Shown here piece after piece: positions 24,430-32,327 of a stretch of DNA of 52,378 nucleotides. Position 1 is the stretch's first letter. Each line of letters opens with the position of its first letter. This stretch comes from Paenibacillus luteus. Lineage in GTDB: Bacteria; Bacillota; Bacilli; Paenibacillales; Paenibacillaceae. Made by a program: the position numbers and the translations under genes. The stretch spans positions 1 to 52,378 of the forward strand of contig NZ_SKCD01000036.1 of NCBI RefSeq assembly GCF_006542765.1, in the 5' to 3' direction. The notes beneath the pieces were generated by a model. It made no database searches. It was not told where the DNA came from and worked only from the letters and a program-made list of their open reading frames with translations.

Positions 24430-24960
24430 TTATTTAATAACCCCGCATGCGATCCGATTGCCAGAGTTTCCTGAGGGGTCCGTAGCGTAGTCATCTTCTT
24501 TCTCATGAATAACGATGGCTGTACCGCCTTCCTTCAGAAGCGAGTTAGCCTTGCCTTGCAGAAGAGTGACATCCGCGCTGGCGATATCGGCGACCGCTTT
24601 TCCGTCAGCACCGACCTCGATGTTAGGCAAATCCCCGCTATGGTAACCTTTTGGGTTGTTGAACCCATGCTGCTTGGACAGCGGATTGAAGTGATCGCCG
24701 GCCGTTTTGAAATCAGGCGTATCGCATTTTCCTACATTATGAAAATGGACGCCATGTTTGCCAGGCGCAAGTTTCTCCACTTCAAGGTGAATATGGACCT
24801 TGTCTGCTTTCTGGATGAGCTGGGCCGCCCCAATCGTCTTGCCTTCACTGTTGATGATCGGAACGAGCAATTGGCCAGCTTCAGAGCTTGCTTGCGCATT
24901 TATAACCCCATACAACGGTGCGAGGAACATCACGCAGACGAACATCAATATTTTTCTCAT
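24430..24960 (-). CDS. sodC: Secreted Cu/Zn superoxide dismutase-like protein (SodC/YojM type)
   Basis: About 176 aa. ATG 24960 is chosen since GGAGGATGT precedes it; the frame extends 5 codons further without a site. A signal peptide (MRKILMFVCVMFLAPLYGVI, cleavage after AQA) exports it. The SOD fold carries all usual metal-ligand positions: H-F-H in GVHFHNVGKCD, the bridging histidine in GDHFNP, H in KQHG, H and D in YHSGDLPN, and the late histidine in IVIHEKEDDY. The cysteine pair of KCDTP and ACG can form the conserved disulfide. Bacillus YojM is reported to lack a copper ligand; no such loss is apparent here. It stands alone and ends at a terminator. Confidence 0.9.
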   Translation of the reverse strand: MRKILMFVCVMFLAPLYGVINAQASSEAGQLLVPIINSEGKTIGAAQLIQKADKVHIHLEVEKLAPGKHGVHFHNVGKCDTPDFKTAGDHFNPLSKQHGFNNPKGYHSGDLPNIEVGADGKAVADIASADVTLLQGKANSLLKEGGTAIVIHEKEDDYATDPSGNSGNRIACGVIK

Positions 24961-25109
24961 TACATCCTCCCACATGGGTATTCAAATTTCGCCGCTTGGA
25001 AAGCGACATTACCCCTATGATTAGCTAAATTCCATTTTTTATGCAATAAATTCCAATATTACAAAGTGGGTTGGGTCCAATAGGAAAAGCTTCAATAATG
25101 ATAAGCAGC

Positions 25110-25598
25110 TCAAGCTCCGTTATTCGTTGTTTTCTGAATGCTCTGGACGCCCATGACGACTGCAATTAGCTCGTAGCTCTCCAGTTCTTCGGAGTGGTTG
25201 CTTAAGCAGAAGGCGCCTGCTTGCAGCCAGTGGCTTGTTTTCTCGAAGGAAGCGATTTCCTTCTCGTCTGCGTTAAGAATCGTATAGGAATAGGAGAAGG
25301 CGGGCGATTCAATATAGAAAATGCCGCGACTGCCCGCATCATACTCATAACGTTTGCAGAAAAAAGTAAGCTTGCTCCGCAGCACCCCAACGATATGCCC
25401 GCCAGCATCAGTTATCTCCCATTTTCTTGAGAAAAACGGGAATTTTCCAGTATATCGAGAGGCAGAATCCGGGCCGTATATCGTTAGCGTTGCCGTTAAC
25501 ATGCTTTGCAAATCAATGGACCCAATCGATTGCCCTTCAGCATCCAGAATAGGCGTTTCCCCGGCACTGAAAAAATTGTCTTTGAAATAAAGCTCCAT
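25110..25598 (-). CDS. LURP-one/tubby-like beta-barrel protein
   Basis: About 162 aa from ATG 25598, supported by GGAAGGCGG. The sequence is a run of short beta strands with repeated turns (MELYFKDNFFSAGETPILD, GSIDLQ, WEITDAGGHIVGVLRSKLTFFCKRYEY, FSYSYTILNADEKEIASFEK), the pattern of LURP-one-related/tubby C-terminal-like proteins, followed by a hydrophobic segment near the end. Bacterial members may bind membrane lipids; their roles are poorly known. It is monocistronic. Family assignment is by pattern only. Confidence 0.6.
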   Translation of the reverse strand: MELYFKDNFFSAGETPILDAEGQSIGSIDLQSMLTATLTIYGPDSASRYTGKFPFFSRKWEITDAGGHIVGVLRSKLTFFCKRYEYDAGSRGIFYIESPAFSYSYTILNADEKEIASFEKTSHWLQAGAFCLSNHSEELESYELIAVVMGVQSIQKTTNNGA

Positions 25599-25748
25599 TT
25601 GCGCACCGCCTTCCAATTTATTTCCATACTATTACATACGCCACAGGCGAAGTAATGTTGCGGACACCTGCTGCATCAGCACCGTCAGCAATGAAAACAA
25701 AAAGCCAGAGACACGCACGGGTTAGGAGCGACTTAAATTCCTAGAAAT

Positions 25749-26767
25749 ATGTGGAAGGTGGAAGCAGGAGATGCAGTAGGCATTTACGGCGGGAATTTAG
25801 GTGGACCGGATGTGGAAGTCAAAGCGCAGCCGCTAAGCTCCACGCAGCCGCTGGATCCGTCGAACGCAACTGTGGACCTTGAAGTGATTAAAGCGGAGGA
25901 TCAGCTGGTTCAAGCGATAATGCCAAATACAGCGCCAGCGAATGCCTATGCCGTATGGGTAATCACAGCTGAAGGAGCCAGCGATCCCTTTTGGTTTAAT
26001 CGGGCGGAGCCATTCTGGATATCGGATACGACCGCTTATGCAGGACAAGCTGTACGCTGGCGATCTGCCTGACGGACGGAAAAAAATTTCCGGGCTCGCC
26101 TGGATTACGGAAACGACGGTTGGCTTCAATTTTGGCCATGTCTTTGGGATAGACGGTACGAAAGCAGAGGATTTAACCCGCGCTGCGATGGAAGTGCGCA
26201 GATTGATTAAGGAGCAAATCCAATTTTTGCACAAGTATGTACCTGGCTTTGAGCATATTCATCTTGATCACTCGGGTGATCAGATCGGCATTCGCGAAAC
26301 AAGAAGAATTTAAGGCGACTACCGGCTGGTTGTCGATGATTTTATGGCCATGCGTTCATTCGAGGACGATATTGCGCGCAATGCCTATTTTATCGACATT
26401 CATTTGGCCAACGCCGGCACCACGATGCAGGTAAAGCATTTGCCGCGCGGCAAATCGCATGGCGTTCCGTATCGGTGCATGCTGCCGCAAGGAAAATCGA
26501 ACCTCATCGTCGCAGGCCGGTCGGTTTCGTCTGATCGCGCGGTTCAAGGCTCGCTCCGCGTCATGCCGAACTGCTTTGCCATGGGGCAGGCGGCGGGGGT
26601 AGCAGCAGCCATGGCATCCTTAGCAGGCAGCGGATTTCGTGCGGTCCCGATCCGTGAGCTGCAGCGGAAGCTGATCGATCAGGGAGCGTGGCTTGGCGAG
26701 TATCCTAGCATCGCGGAAGCTGCGAAAACCGAGGCCGTAGGCGCGATTGTTTTTGATACCGAAAATT
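25749..26767 (+). pseudogene. Deletion scar joining a pectate-lyase-like N-terminus to the 3' half of an FAD oxidoreductase
   Basis: 25749-26050 encodes VEAGDAVGIYGGNLGGPDVEV...YAVWVITAEGASDPFWFNR...TTAYAGQAV, the Ig/IPT-like start of secreted beta-helix glycan lyases. At about 26050 it changes frame into the back half of an FAD-dependent oxidoreductase (LYAGDLPDGRKKISGLAWIT, FEHIHLDHSGDQIGIRETRR, then after a TAA at 26311 GDYRLVVDDFMAMRSFEDDI, LIVAGRSVSSDRAVQGSLRV, GQAAGVAAAMA). The join suggests a deletion between two neighbouring genes, and the nonsense codon shows later decay. The oxidoreductase half belongs to the same broad family as the intact gene at 2660-5029. Confidence 0.75.
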
Positions 26768-27007
26768 AAAACAGCGAGCAGCGAAGGGCTGTAAATAGAA
26801 TAGGAATCAAGCCCTATATCGTTGTTTCGAAAAAGAGGAAGCTAGGGATCTGCACATCCTATCGTATCAAAAAACTTTTAAAAGAAGGCTGTAGGACTTA
26901 TGTCTTACACGTCTTCTTTCGGTTGTGCGGGAGCTTGCTTCCGTCTCCTTTTTTAGGTACATTCAGTGTAATTAAGGATTTGTCCAAAGAAAGGAAAGGT
27001 GTCTACA

Positions 27008-28558
27008 ATGACGATTTCTATCTATTTGAACGAGATTCTGACTCTGCTGAAAGATAACCTTCCGCAATTGGAGTCATCTTTACAGGGACCTGCCAGTGAA
27101 GCGAAAATTGCTCGTGTAGAGTCTAAGCTTGGCGTCCAGCTTCCGCAGGAGCTGCGTGAGCTATATTTGCTCCATAACGGCGAGGATCGAATGGGCCCGG
27201 GACTGTTTTTTGGTTTGCGCTTTCTGAGCTTGGAGGAGCTAGCTGCCGAGTGGCAGGTATGGGCGGATTTGGAGGAGGAGTATGGGGAGGAAGATAATCA
27301 TTATTCCGTTCCGCTTGACTGGATCAAGGAAAGATATATCAACCGCGGCTGGCTGCCCATTAGCGAGGATGGCGGGGGTAACCACCTTGGAATCGATATG
27401 GCTCCGGCCGAACAGGGGATCGCGGGTCAGGTCATTAACTTTGGCCGCGACGAAGAAACCAAATACGTCATTGCGCATCAACTTTCGGACATGCTGCGTT
27501 TCATTCGGGATACGGTAAAAGAAGGCAGGTTCAAAGTTAACGATGAGGAGGAGTGGGTGTATTGGATGTACGGCGAAGAGGGAGCGGGGCACTTTCTGGA
27601 TGCGGTCCGCTCCTTAGCATTGCCGCTGTATCATGCCCATCTGCGGGTAATACCCGAAGCGGGCCAGATGGAGCAGTGGGAGCAATCGCTGGATGATGGC
27701 TGGAGAGCTCTCATTTCCCAAAAAGCCGCGTCCTTGGATGCTTTCTTAAAGGCAAAGCAGCTGTATTTGATTAGGGAAGGCCTATCGGATGCTGCTCCGC
27801 TTGGGCAGTGCAAGGAGCTGCGAGAGCTGGTGTTGAGCGGTAACGAATTGGTGGATATTTCTCCTTTAAGCGGCTGCGTGCAGCTGAAAAAACTATATTT
27901 GAACGGCAACCCTGTTGCGGATATCAAACCGCTTGCCGCATTGCCGCATTTGCAGCAGCTCTTCTTGGCTAAAACCAACGTCATGGAGCTTTCGCCTCTC
28001 TCGGATTTGCCGAGCTTAAAGGAGCTGGGTCTGGAGAATACGCGGGTGATCGATTACGCTCCGCTGGTTCAGGTGAAGAGCCTTCGTTCCTTGTCTCTGT
28101 CTGACCTAAATGCGGAGCAGCTTCGCTCCTTGTCGCAATTAAAACAATTGCGCGAGCTGGAGCTGGATGGCGCAGACGAGGAAGCCCTTGCCGGCATCTC
28201 GGCTTTGGGAGAGCTTAGCGGCTTGAAGTCCTTGCATCTGAAAAATGTGGCTTTGGCCGATCTGCGGTTTCTGTCTGGATATCGGAAGCTGGAAAAGCTG
28301 AAGCTGGAGCAGGTAGCGGCAAAGGATATCTCTGCCCTAGCGGAGCTTCCCGAATTGAAATCATTGGAGCTTAACGGCAGTGACGATATCGGAAATTTGG
28401 CGATCGTAGCTAATTCTGCTTCGTTGAAGAAATTCACGGGCTCCTTCGCACAGTTTGATTTGCTCAAGGAACGCTTTAAGCAACAGGTCGATTTCTCAAG
28501 CATGATCGGCCATATGACAGATGAAGAAAACGAAAGATGGCACAGCTTTATTCGGTGA
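27008..28558 (+). CDS. SUKH (SMI1/KNR4) domain protein with C-terminal leucine-rich repeats
   Basis: About 516 aa from ATG 27008, with AAAGGAAAGG upstream; the GTG at 26999 touches that site. Residues 20-165 form a SMI1/KNR4 (SUKH) domain: IARVESKLGVQLPQELRELY, LHNGEDRM, FFGLRFLSLEEL, WLPISEDGGGNHLGIDM and VINFGRDEE. From about 255 to 480 there are at least eight leucine-rich repeats of about 20-22 residues (LRELVLSGNELVDISPLSGC, LKKLYLNGNPVADIKPLAAL and so on) close to the internalin-type consensus. SUKH proteins are often immunity proteins; the LRR array probably provides a binding surface. It is cytoplasmic, and no toxin lies beside it. Confidence 0.85.
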   Translation: MTISIYLNEILTLLKDNLPQLESSLQGPASEAKIARVESKLGVQLPQELRELYLLHNGEDRMGPGLFFGLRFLSLEELAAEWQVWADLEEEYGEEDNHYSVPLDWIKERYINRGWLPISEDGGGNHLGIDMAPAEQGIAGQVINFGRDEETKYVIAHQLSDMLRFIRDTVKEGRFKVNDEEEWVYWMYGEEGAGHFLDAVRSLALPLYHAHLRVIPEAGQMEQWEQSLDDGWRALISQKAASLDAFLKAKQLYLIREGLSDAAPLGQCKELRELVLSGNELVDISPLSGCVQLKKLYLNGNPVADIKPLAALPHLQQLFLAKTNVMELSPLSDLPSLKELGLENTRVIDYAPLVQVKSLRSLSLSDLNAEQLRSLSQLKQLRELELDGADEEALAGISALGELSGLKSLHLKNVALADLRFLSGYRKLEKLKLEQVAAKDISALAELPELKSLELNGSDDIGNLAIVANSASLKKFTGSFAQFDLLKERFKQQVDFSSMIGHMTDEENERWHSFIR

Positions 28559-28659
28559 TGAGAATTGGCGAACCCTAAGCGGGCTGCGCATAAGGTATTG
28601 CAGCAACAAGCACTTTTATGTTATTTTTATAGGAATGAATGTAAAGGGAGGTGAAGTAG

Positions 28660-28803
28660 GTGAATCACGAAATGGTCAATAACCGTATTAGCCAGCTGCC
28701 GATTGCTATGGCTGGCATTGTTCATGCATTTTCCGCGAACGGGATCAGTCTGTCCAATGAAGCTCATACGATTAAACCATTCGCGAGAAGACGCCTACTT
28801 TAA
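28660..28803 (+). CDS. Small ORF (47 aa) upstream of the ABC-F gene, possible leader
   Basis: GTG 28660 follows GGGAGGTGAAG and encodes MNHEMVNNRISQLPIAMAGI then VHAFSANGISLSNEAHTIKP and a basic end, stop at 28801. The peptide has no clear family. It lies about 30 bases before a rho-independent terminator and about 200 bases before the ABC-F gene. That layout matches attenuation leaders of some antibiotic-resistance ABC-F genes, but the length is greater than usual and the peptide could be an independent small protein. Confidence 0.4.
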   Translation: MNHEMVNNRISQLPIAMAGIVHAFSANGISLSNEAHTIKPFARRRLL

Positions 28804-28830
28804 CCGCTACGGATTGCTGGATCATCCGAA

Positions 28831-28864
28831 GGGCTGCAGGCTTTATTGCTGCGGCTCTTTTTTT
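28831..28864 (+). terminator. Terminator between the small ORF and the ABC-F gene
   Basis: GGGCTGCAG (28831-28839) pairs with CTGCGGCTC (28849-28857) over 9 bp including two wobble pairs, followed by seven T residues. It could end the small-ORF transcript or act as a conditional attenuator. The stretch 28865-29007 otherwise holds only the ribosome site of the next gene. Confidence 0.65.
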
Positions 28865-29007
28865 GCATAGAAAAACACGGACCATGAATCGCTTGCACCT
28901 GTTTTTCTATCACCAAGCCATACGAATGATTTGCCGCTGTGGGCGGCAACGCTCATTTGCGTACGCGTATCAAAGTTAGGGTCTTCATCCATCAGGAGGC
29001 TCCTATT

Positions 29008-30945
29008 ATGATTATTGTTAATATACAGGATATTAAGAAATACCACGCAGCCCATCTCTTGTTTGATGGTCTTACCATGCAAATCCACACAGGGGAGAGG
29101 ATCGGTCTTATCGGCCGCAACGGGAGCGGCAAATCAAGCTTGCTTCGCCTTATCGCCGGCGAGGAGAAAGTAGACGAAGGGTTGCTGACCGTTCAGAAGG
29201 ATCTGGCGATCGGCTATCTTCCGCAAATTCCGGCTGCCTTCGATGAGCTGACGGTTTATAGTGTTCTGGCTTATGGCTTTCAGGAGCTAATGGCCTGCAA
29301 GCAGCAAATGGAAGTGATGGAGCAGCGGATGTCGAGTTCGGAAATGTCAGCCAACTCCATCGCTTTGGAGCGCTTGCTGGGCGCCTACTCCCTTTTACAA
29401 AATAAATTCGAGCAAAGCGGCGGCTACGAAATGGATGCCGCGATTGATCAGGTAGCAACAGGCCTGCAGATCGATCGTTCCTATTATGCACGCAGCTTCA
29501 GCAGCCTCTCAGGCGGGGAGAAAACAAGGATTGCGCTGGCATCTCAGCTCATCAAACGGCCAGCGTTGCTGTTGCTTGACGAGCCGACGAATCATTTGGA
29601 TTTAAAAGGCCTTGACTGGCTGGAGAAATTCCTCCTCCAATACGAAGGCACCTGCGTCATCATATCGCATGACCGTTATTTTCTTGATCGCGTCAGCTCG
29701 AAGACCATTGAGCTTGAGGATGGAGCCGCGCATACGTTCCATACGAATTACAGCGGATTTGTGAAGGAGAAGGAGGAGCTTCTTCTTCAGCAGTTCGCCC
29801 AGTTTCAAGAGCAGCAGAAGCAGCTCAAGAAGATGAGAGAAACGATCAAGCAGTTGGAAGAGTGGGGGCGGATTGGCGGAAACGAGAAGTTTTTTAAGCG
29901 GGCCGCCTCGATCCGCAGGGCGATGGAGAAGCTGGAGCTGTTAAAGCGTCCCGTTCTTGACCGAAGGACTGCAGGATTCGAGTTGAGCCAGGAAGAGCGA
30001 TCCGGTCGGATCGCGCTCACCTTTCAAGGCGTTAATAAGCGCTTCGGCGGCCGGGATATTTTGAAGAATGCCGAGGGCACCGTGTTTTATGGAGAGAAGG
30101 TTGCGCTGCTGGGTGACAATGGATCAGGGAAAACAACCTTGTTCAAGCTGCTGCTCGGACAGCTGCAGTCGGACGCGGGAGAACTGGTTCACGGCGCGCG
30201 CCTAAGCATCGGATATTTGGCCCAGGAGGAGCAGATACCGGATCCGCAGCAGTCGGTACTCGATTTCTTCCGCACAGAGGGAGCTCTCGAGGAAGGCGAG
30301 GCTAGAAAGGTATTGGCGGTTTATTTGTTTTATGGCGCGGCGGTATTCAAGCCGCTGCATTCCCTCTCGGGAGGAGAATGGTCGCGTTTGCGCCTAGCGC
30401 TGCTCATTCGAAGGAAACCGAATTTGCTGCTTCTGGATGAACCGACAAATCATTTGGATGTCAGCTCGCGCGAAGCGTTAGAGGAGGCGCTGGAGCAGTT
30501 CGAAGGCACGGTACTGGCTATCTCGCATGACCGTTATTTTATTAATCGGCTTGCGGCGCGGGTGTGGGAACTGAAGAACGGAACGGTTCATTCCTATTTA
30601 GGAAGTTACGATGACTACAAAGCGAAAGCGACGACTGCGCAAATAATGGTACCGAGCGCTGCGCCCATTGCCAGTCCGCTCGAGCTGCGGGAGCATAAGC
30701 CCAAACCACCTGCAAAATCGAAGGAACTCACGCTCAAGGAACGGGAAAAGCTCCGTACACCCGCACAATTGGAAAGCGAAATCGCTTTTCTGGAGGCAGA
30801 GTTAGCGGTTTCGAGCAAGCAGATCGAGCAAGCTGCAGCAGATGGTGATAATGAATGGCTAACAGAGCTTTGGAGCGCGAACGAACAGCTGCAGCAGCAG
30901 CTCAACGGGGTACTGGAGCGCTGGCTTGAATTATCTGAAAGTTAA
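29008..30945 (+). CDS. ABC-F family ATPase (ribosome-acting)
   Basis: About 645 aa with two ATP-binding cassettes and no membrane segment. Cassette 1: GRNGSGKSS, signature LSGGEKTR, LLLLDEPTNHLD. Cassette 2: GDNGSGKTT, LSGGEWSR, LLLLDEPTNHLD. A charged linker at about 240-330 and a C-terminal lysine/glutamate-rich coiled extension are present. ABC-F proteins bind the ribosomal E site and rescue stalled or antibiotic-blocked ribosomes. The subgroup (housekeeping or resistance) cannot be fixed by eye; the long upstream leader with terminator favours drug-inducible expression. The start is ATG 29008, after AGGAGGCTCC; the frame is open further upstream, but the extension lacks motifs. Confidence 0.85.
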   Translation: MIIVNIQDIKKYHAAHLLFDGLTMQIHTGERIGLIGRNGSGKSSLLRLIAGEEKVDEGLLTVQKDLAIGYLPQIPAAFDELTVYSVLAYGFQELMACKQQMEVMEQRMSSSEMSANSIALERLLGAYSLLQNKFEQSGGYEMDAAIDQVATGLQIDRSYYARSFSSLSGGEKTRIALASQLIKRPALLLLDEPTNHLDLKGLDWLEKFLLQYEGTCVIISHDRYFLDRVSSKTIELEDGAAHTFHTNYSGFVKEKEELLLQQFAQFQEQQKQLKKMRETIKQLEEWGRIGGNEKFFKRAASIRRAMEKLELLKRPVLDRRTAGFELSQEERSGRIALTFQGVNKRFGGRDILKNAEGTVFYGEKVALLGDNGSGKTTLFKLLLGQLQSDAGELVHGARLSIGYLAQEEQIPDPQQSVLDFFRTEGALEEGEARKVLAVYLFYGAAVFKPLHSLSGGEWSRLRLALLIRRKPNLLLLDEPTNHLDVSSREALEEALEQFEGTVLAISHDRYFINRLAARVWELKNGTVHSYLGSYDDYKAKATTAQIMVPSAAPIASPLELREHKPKPPAKSKELTLKEREKLRTPAQLESEIAFLEAELAVSSKQIEQAAADGDNEWLTELWSANEQLQQQLNGVLERWLELSES

Positions 30946-31015
30946 TGGTTGCTTTCTCTATTAAATATAGTAATTTCTTATATAATCGCTTACTTCCTGA
31001 TTAAGTTATGGTAAA

Positions 31016-31036
31016 CTAAATGTTGGAAACATTTAG
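31016..31036. promoter_or_regulatory. Perfect inverted repeat upstream of the HD-GYP gene
   Basis: CTAAATGTT, GGA, AACATTTAG lies between a TATAAT-like -10 (30981) and the start codon. It can be an operator for a dimeric regulator or a small hairpin in the 5' leader. Confidence 0.4.
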
Positions 31037-31053
31037 TGCGAGGGAGTGGAATG

Positions 31054-32070
31054 ATGGAGCAGTTGATCGGAAAAAGGATGAAGCATGATATTTTGAACGC
31101 ATACGGCGTTACCATTGTTCCAGCTGACTCTGTCCTCACCCGTGAGTCCCTAAACATATTAATTAACCATCGGATAGATTTGTATTCTCTCTCTCTTGCG
31201 GAGGATCAGAAGCCTGTCGCGGAAAATAGCATTCAACTGGGCGAACTGGTGCAGCAGACGGTTACGATATCAAAGGAACTGTTCGAATCGATCTTGGTAT
31301 CAAGAAAGGTTCCGTTGATGGAGATTCGTAACGAAGTGCTGCCTGCCATATTGCAGCTCTCCAAAAATCCCGATATCTTCGAGTTGTTTGAGGCGGTGAA
31401 GGCGAAGGACGATTACGTGTACCAGCACAACGTTGGCGTAGGTGTCATTTCCACGCTCATCGGAAGATGGATGAACCTCGACGACTCCGAGCTGTCGATC
31501 TTGTCCTTGGCAGCAACGCTGCACGATGTGGGCAAAATCAAGCTTCCGCTTGAGGTTCTCAACAAACCGGGCAAGCTTAGCGAGGTGGAGTTCCAATTAA
31601 TCAAGAAACATACGATTTTGGGCTACGAGCTGCTTAAAGGAACGACAGGGCTGAGCATGCGAATTGCCCGGGTGGCGCTTCAGCATCACGAACGTGTCGA
31701 TGGCAAGGGCTATCCGCTTGGCTTGAAAAAAGAAAATATAGACGTCTTCAGCTCGATTGTAGCGGTAGCCGATATTTTTCATGCGATGTCGTCGAGACGC
31801 CCTTATCATGAGCCTCTATCCTTCCATGAAATTGTTAGCCAAATGAGTCAAGGACGGTTCGGGGCGCTGGACCCGCATATCATCTCTTTATTTATCGAAA
31901 ATATGATGAAGCGGCTAGTAGGCAAGCAAGTGCTGCTTACGGATGGGCGGGAAGGCGAGGTTGTTTATATCAATCCGCATAATATCGAGACGCCTCTCAT
32001 TAAGCTGGCCGACTATTTCCTCGATTTAAGCTTGGAGCGGGATATTCACATCAAATCCATCATTGCTTAA
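31054..32070 (+). CDS. HD-GYP domain cyclic-di-GMP phosphodiesterase
   Basis: About 338 aa. The N-terminal 100 residues have no known domain. The HD-GYP domain spans about 110-300: H in YVYQHNVGVGVIS, the HD pair in LAATLHDVGKIKLP, H in LIKKHTILGYELL, HHERVDGKGYP with the G-Y-P triad and metal-binding HH, and VADIFHAMSSRRPYHEPLS. All catalytic residues are present, so hydrolysis of c-di-GMP (or a related dinucleotide) is likely. A short C-terminal beta domain follows. ATG 31054 fits GAGGGAG at 31040 best; ATG 31051 is also possible. The gene stands alone and ends in a terminator. Confidence 0.9.
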   Translation: MEQLIGKRMKHDILNAYGVTIVPADSVLTRESLNILINHRIDLYSLSLAEDQKPVAENSIQLGELVQQTVTISKELFESILVSRKVPLMEIRNEVLPAILQLSKNPDIFELFEAVKAKDDYVYQHNVGVGVISTLIGRWMNLDDSELSILSLAATLHDVGKIKLPLEVLNKPGKLSEVEFQLIKKHTILGYELLKGTTGLSMRIARVALQHHERVDGKGYPLGLKKENIDVFSSIVAVADIFHAMSSRRPYHEPLSFHEIVSQMSQGRFGALDPHIISLFIENMMKRLVGKQVLLTDGREGEVVYINPHNIETPLIKLADYFLDLSLERDIHIKSIIA

Positions 32071-32086
32071 CATAAATGCTATAAAG

Positions 32087-32126
32087 TGCCGCTGACCAAC
32101 ATTATGTTGATTAGCGGCATTTTTTG
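32087..32126 (+). terminator. Rho-independent terminator of the HD-GYP gene
   Basis: TGCCGCTGACCAAC and GTTGATTAGCGGCA pair nearly fully and are followed by six T residues. Confidence 0.85.
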
Positions 32127-32217
32127 TGCATCGGGTGACGGTATTCGTTTTCTTTGAAGAAGGCATTTCAGCCTTTCAGGGACATGCTTGACCTTAAAGC
32201 TCACCGTTCTTTAAAGT

Positions 32218-32276
32218 ATGTGCATTTCTACGATTAGCCTTTCGATGCCACTTGAAAAGGGTAGAAATAAGCACAC
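32218..32276. promoter_or_regulatory. Inverted pair of the 14-bp locus-2 box upstream of the yesM-like gene
   Basis: ATGTGCATTTCTAC (32218-32231) is the reverse complement of GTAGAAATGCACAT, the box seen at 35527, 37405 and 41850. A second, forward, imperfect copy GTAGAAATAAGCACAC lies at 32261-32276. A kinase/regulator operon carrying its own regulon box suggests autoregulation. Confidence 0.55.
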
Positions 32277-32327
32277 AGAATCGCTCTTATTTTTGCTATA
32301 GTACAGTTATTAGCCGGAGGTGCAAGC

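Noticed and set aside
28843..29088. Minus-strand ORF ending in a WLGDRKTGASDSWSVFFYAKK stretch
   Set aside because: It reads somewhat like a protein end, but it overlaps the ABC-F leader and start, has no good ribosome site and no family I recognise; left out for lack of support.
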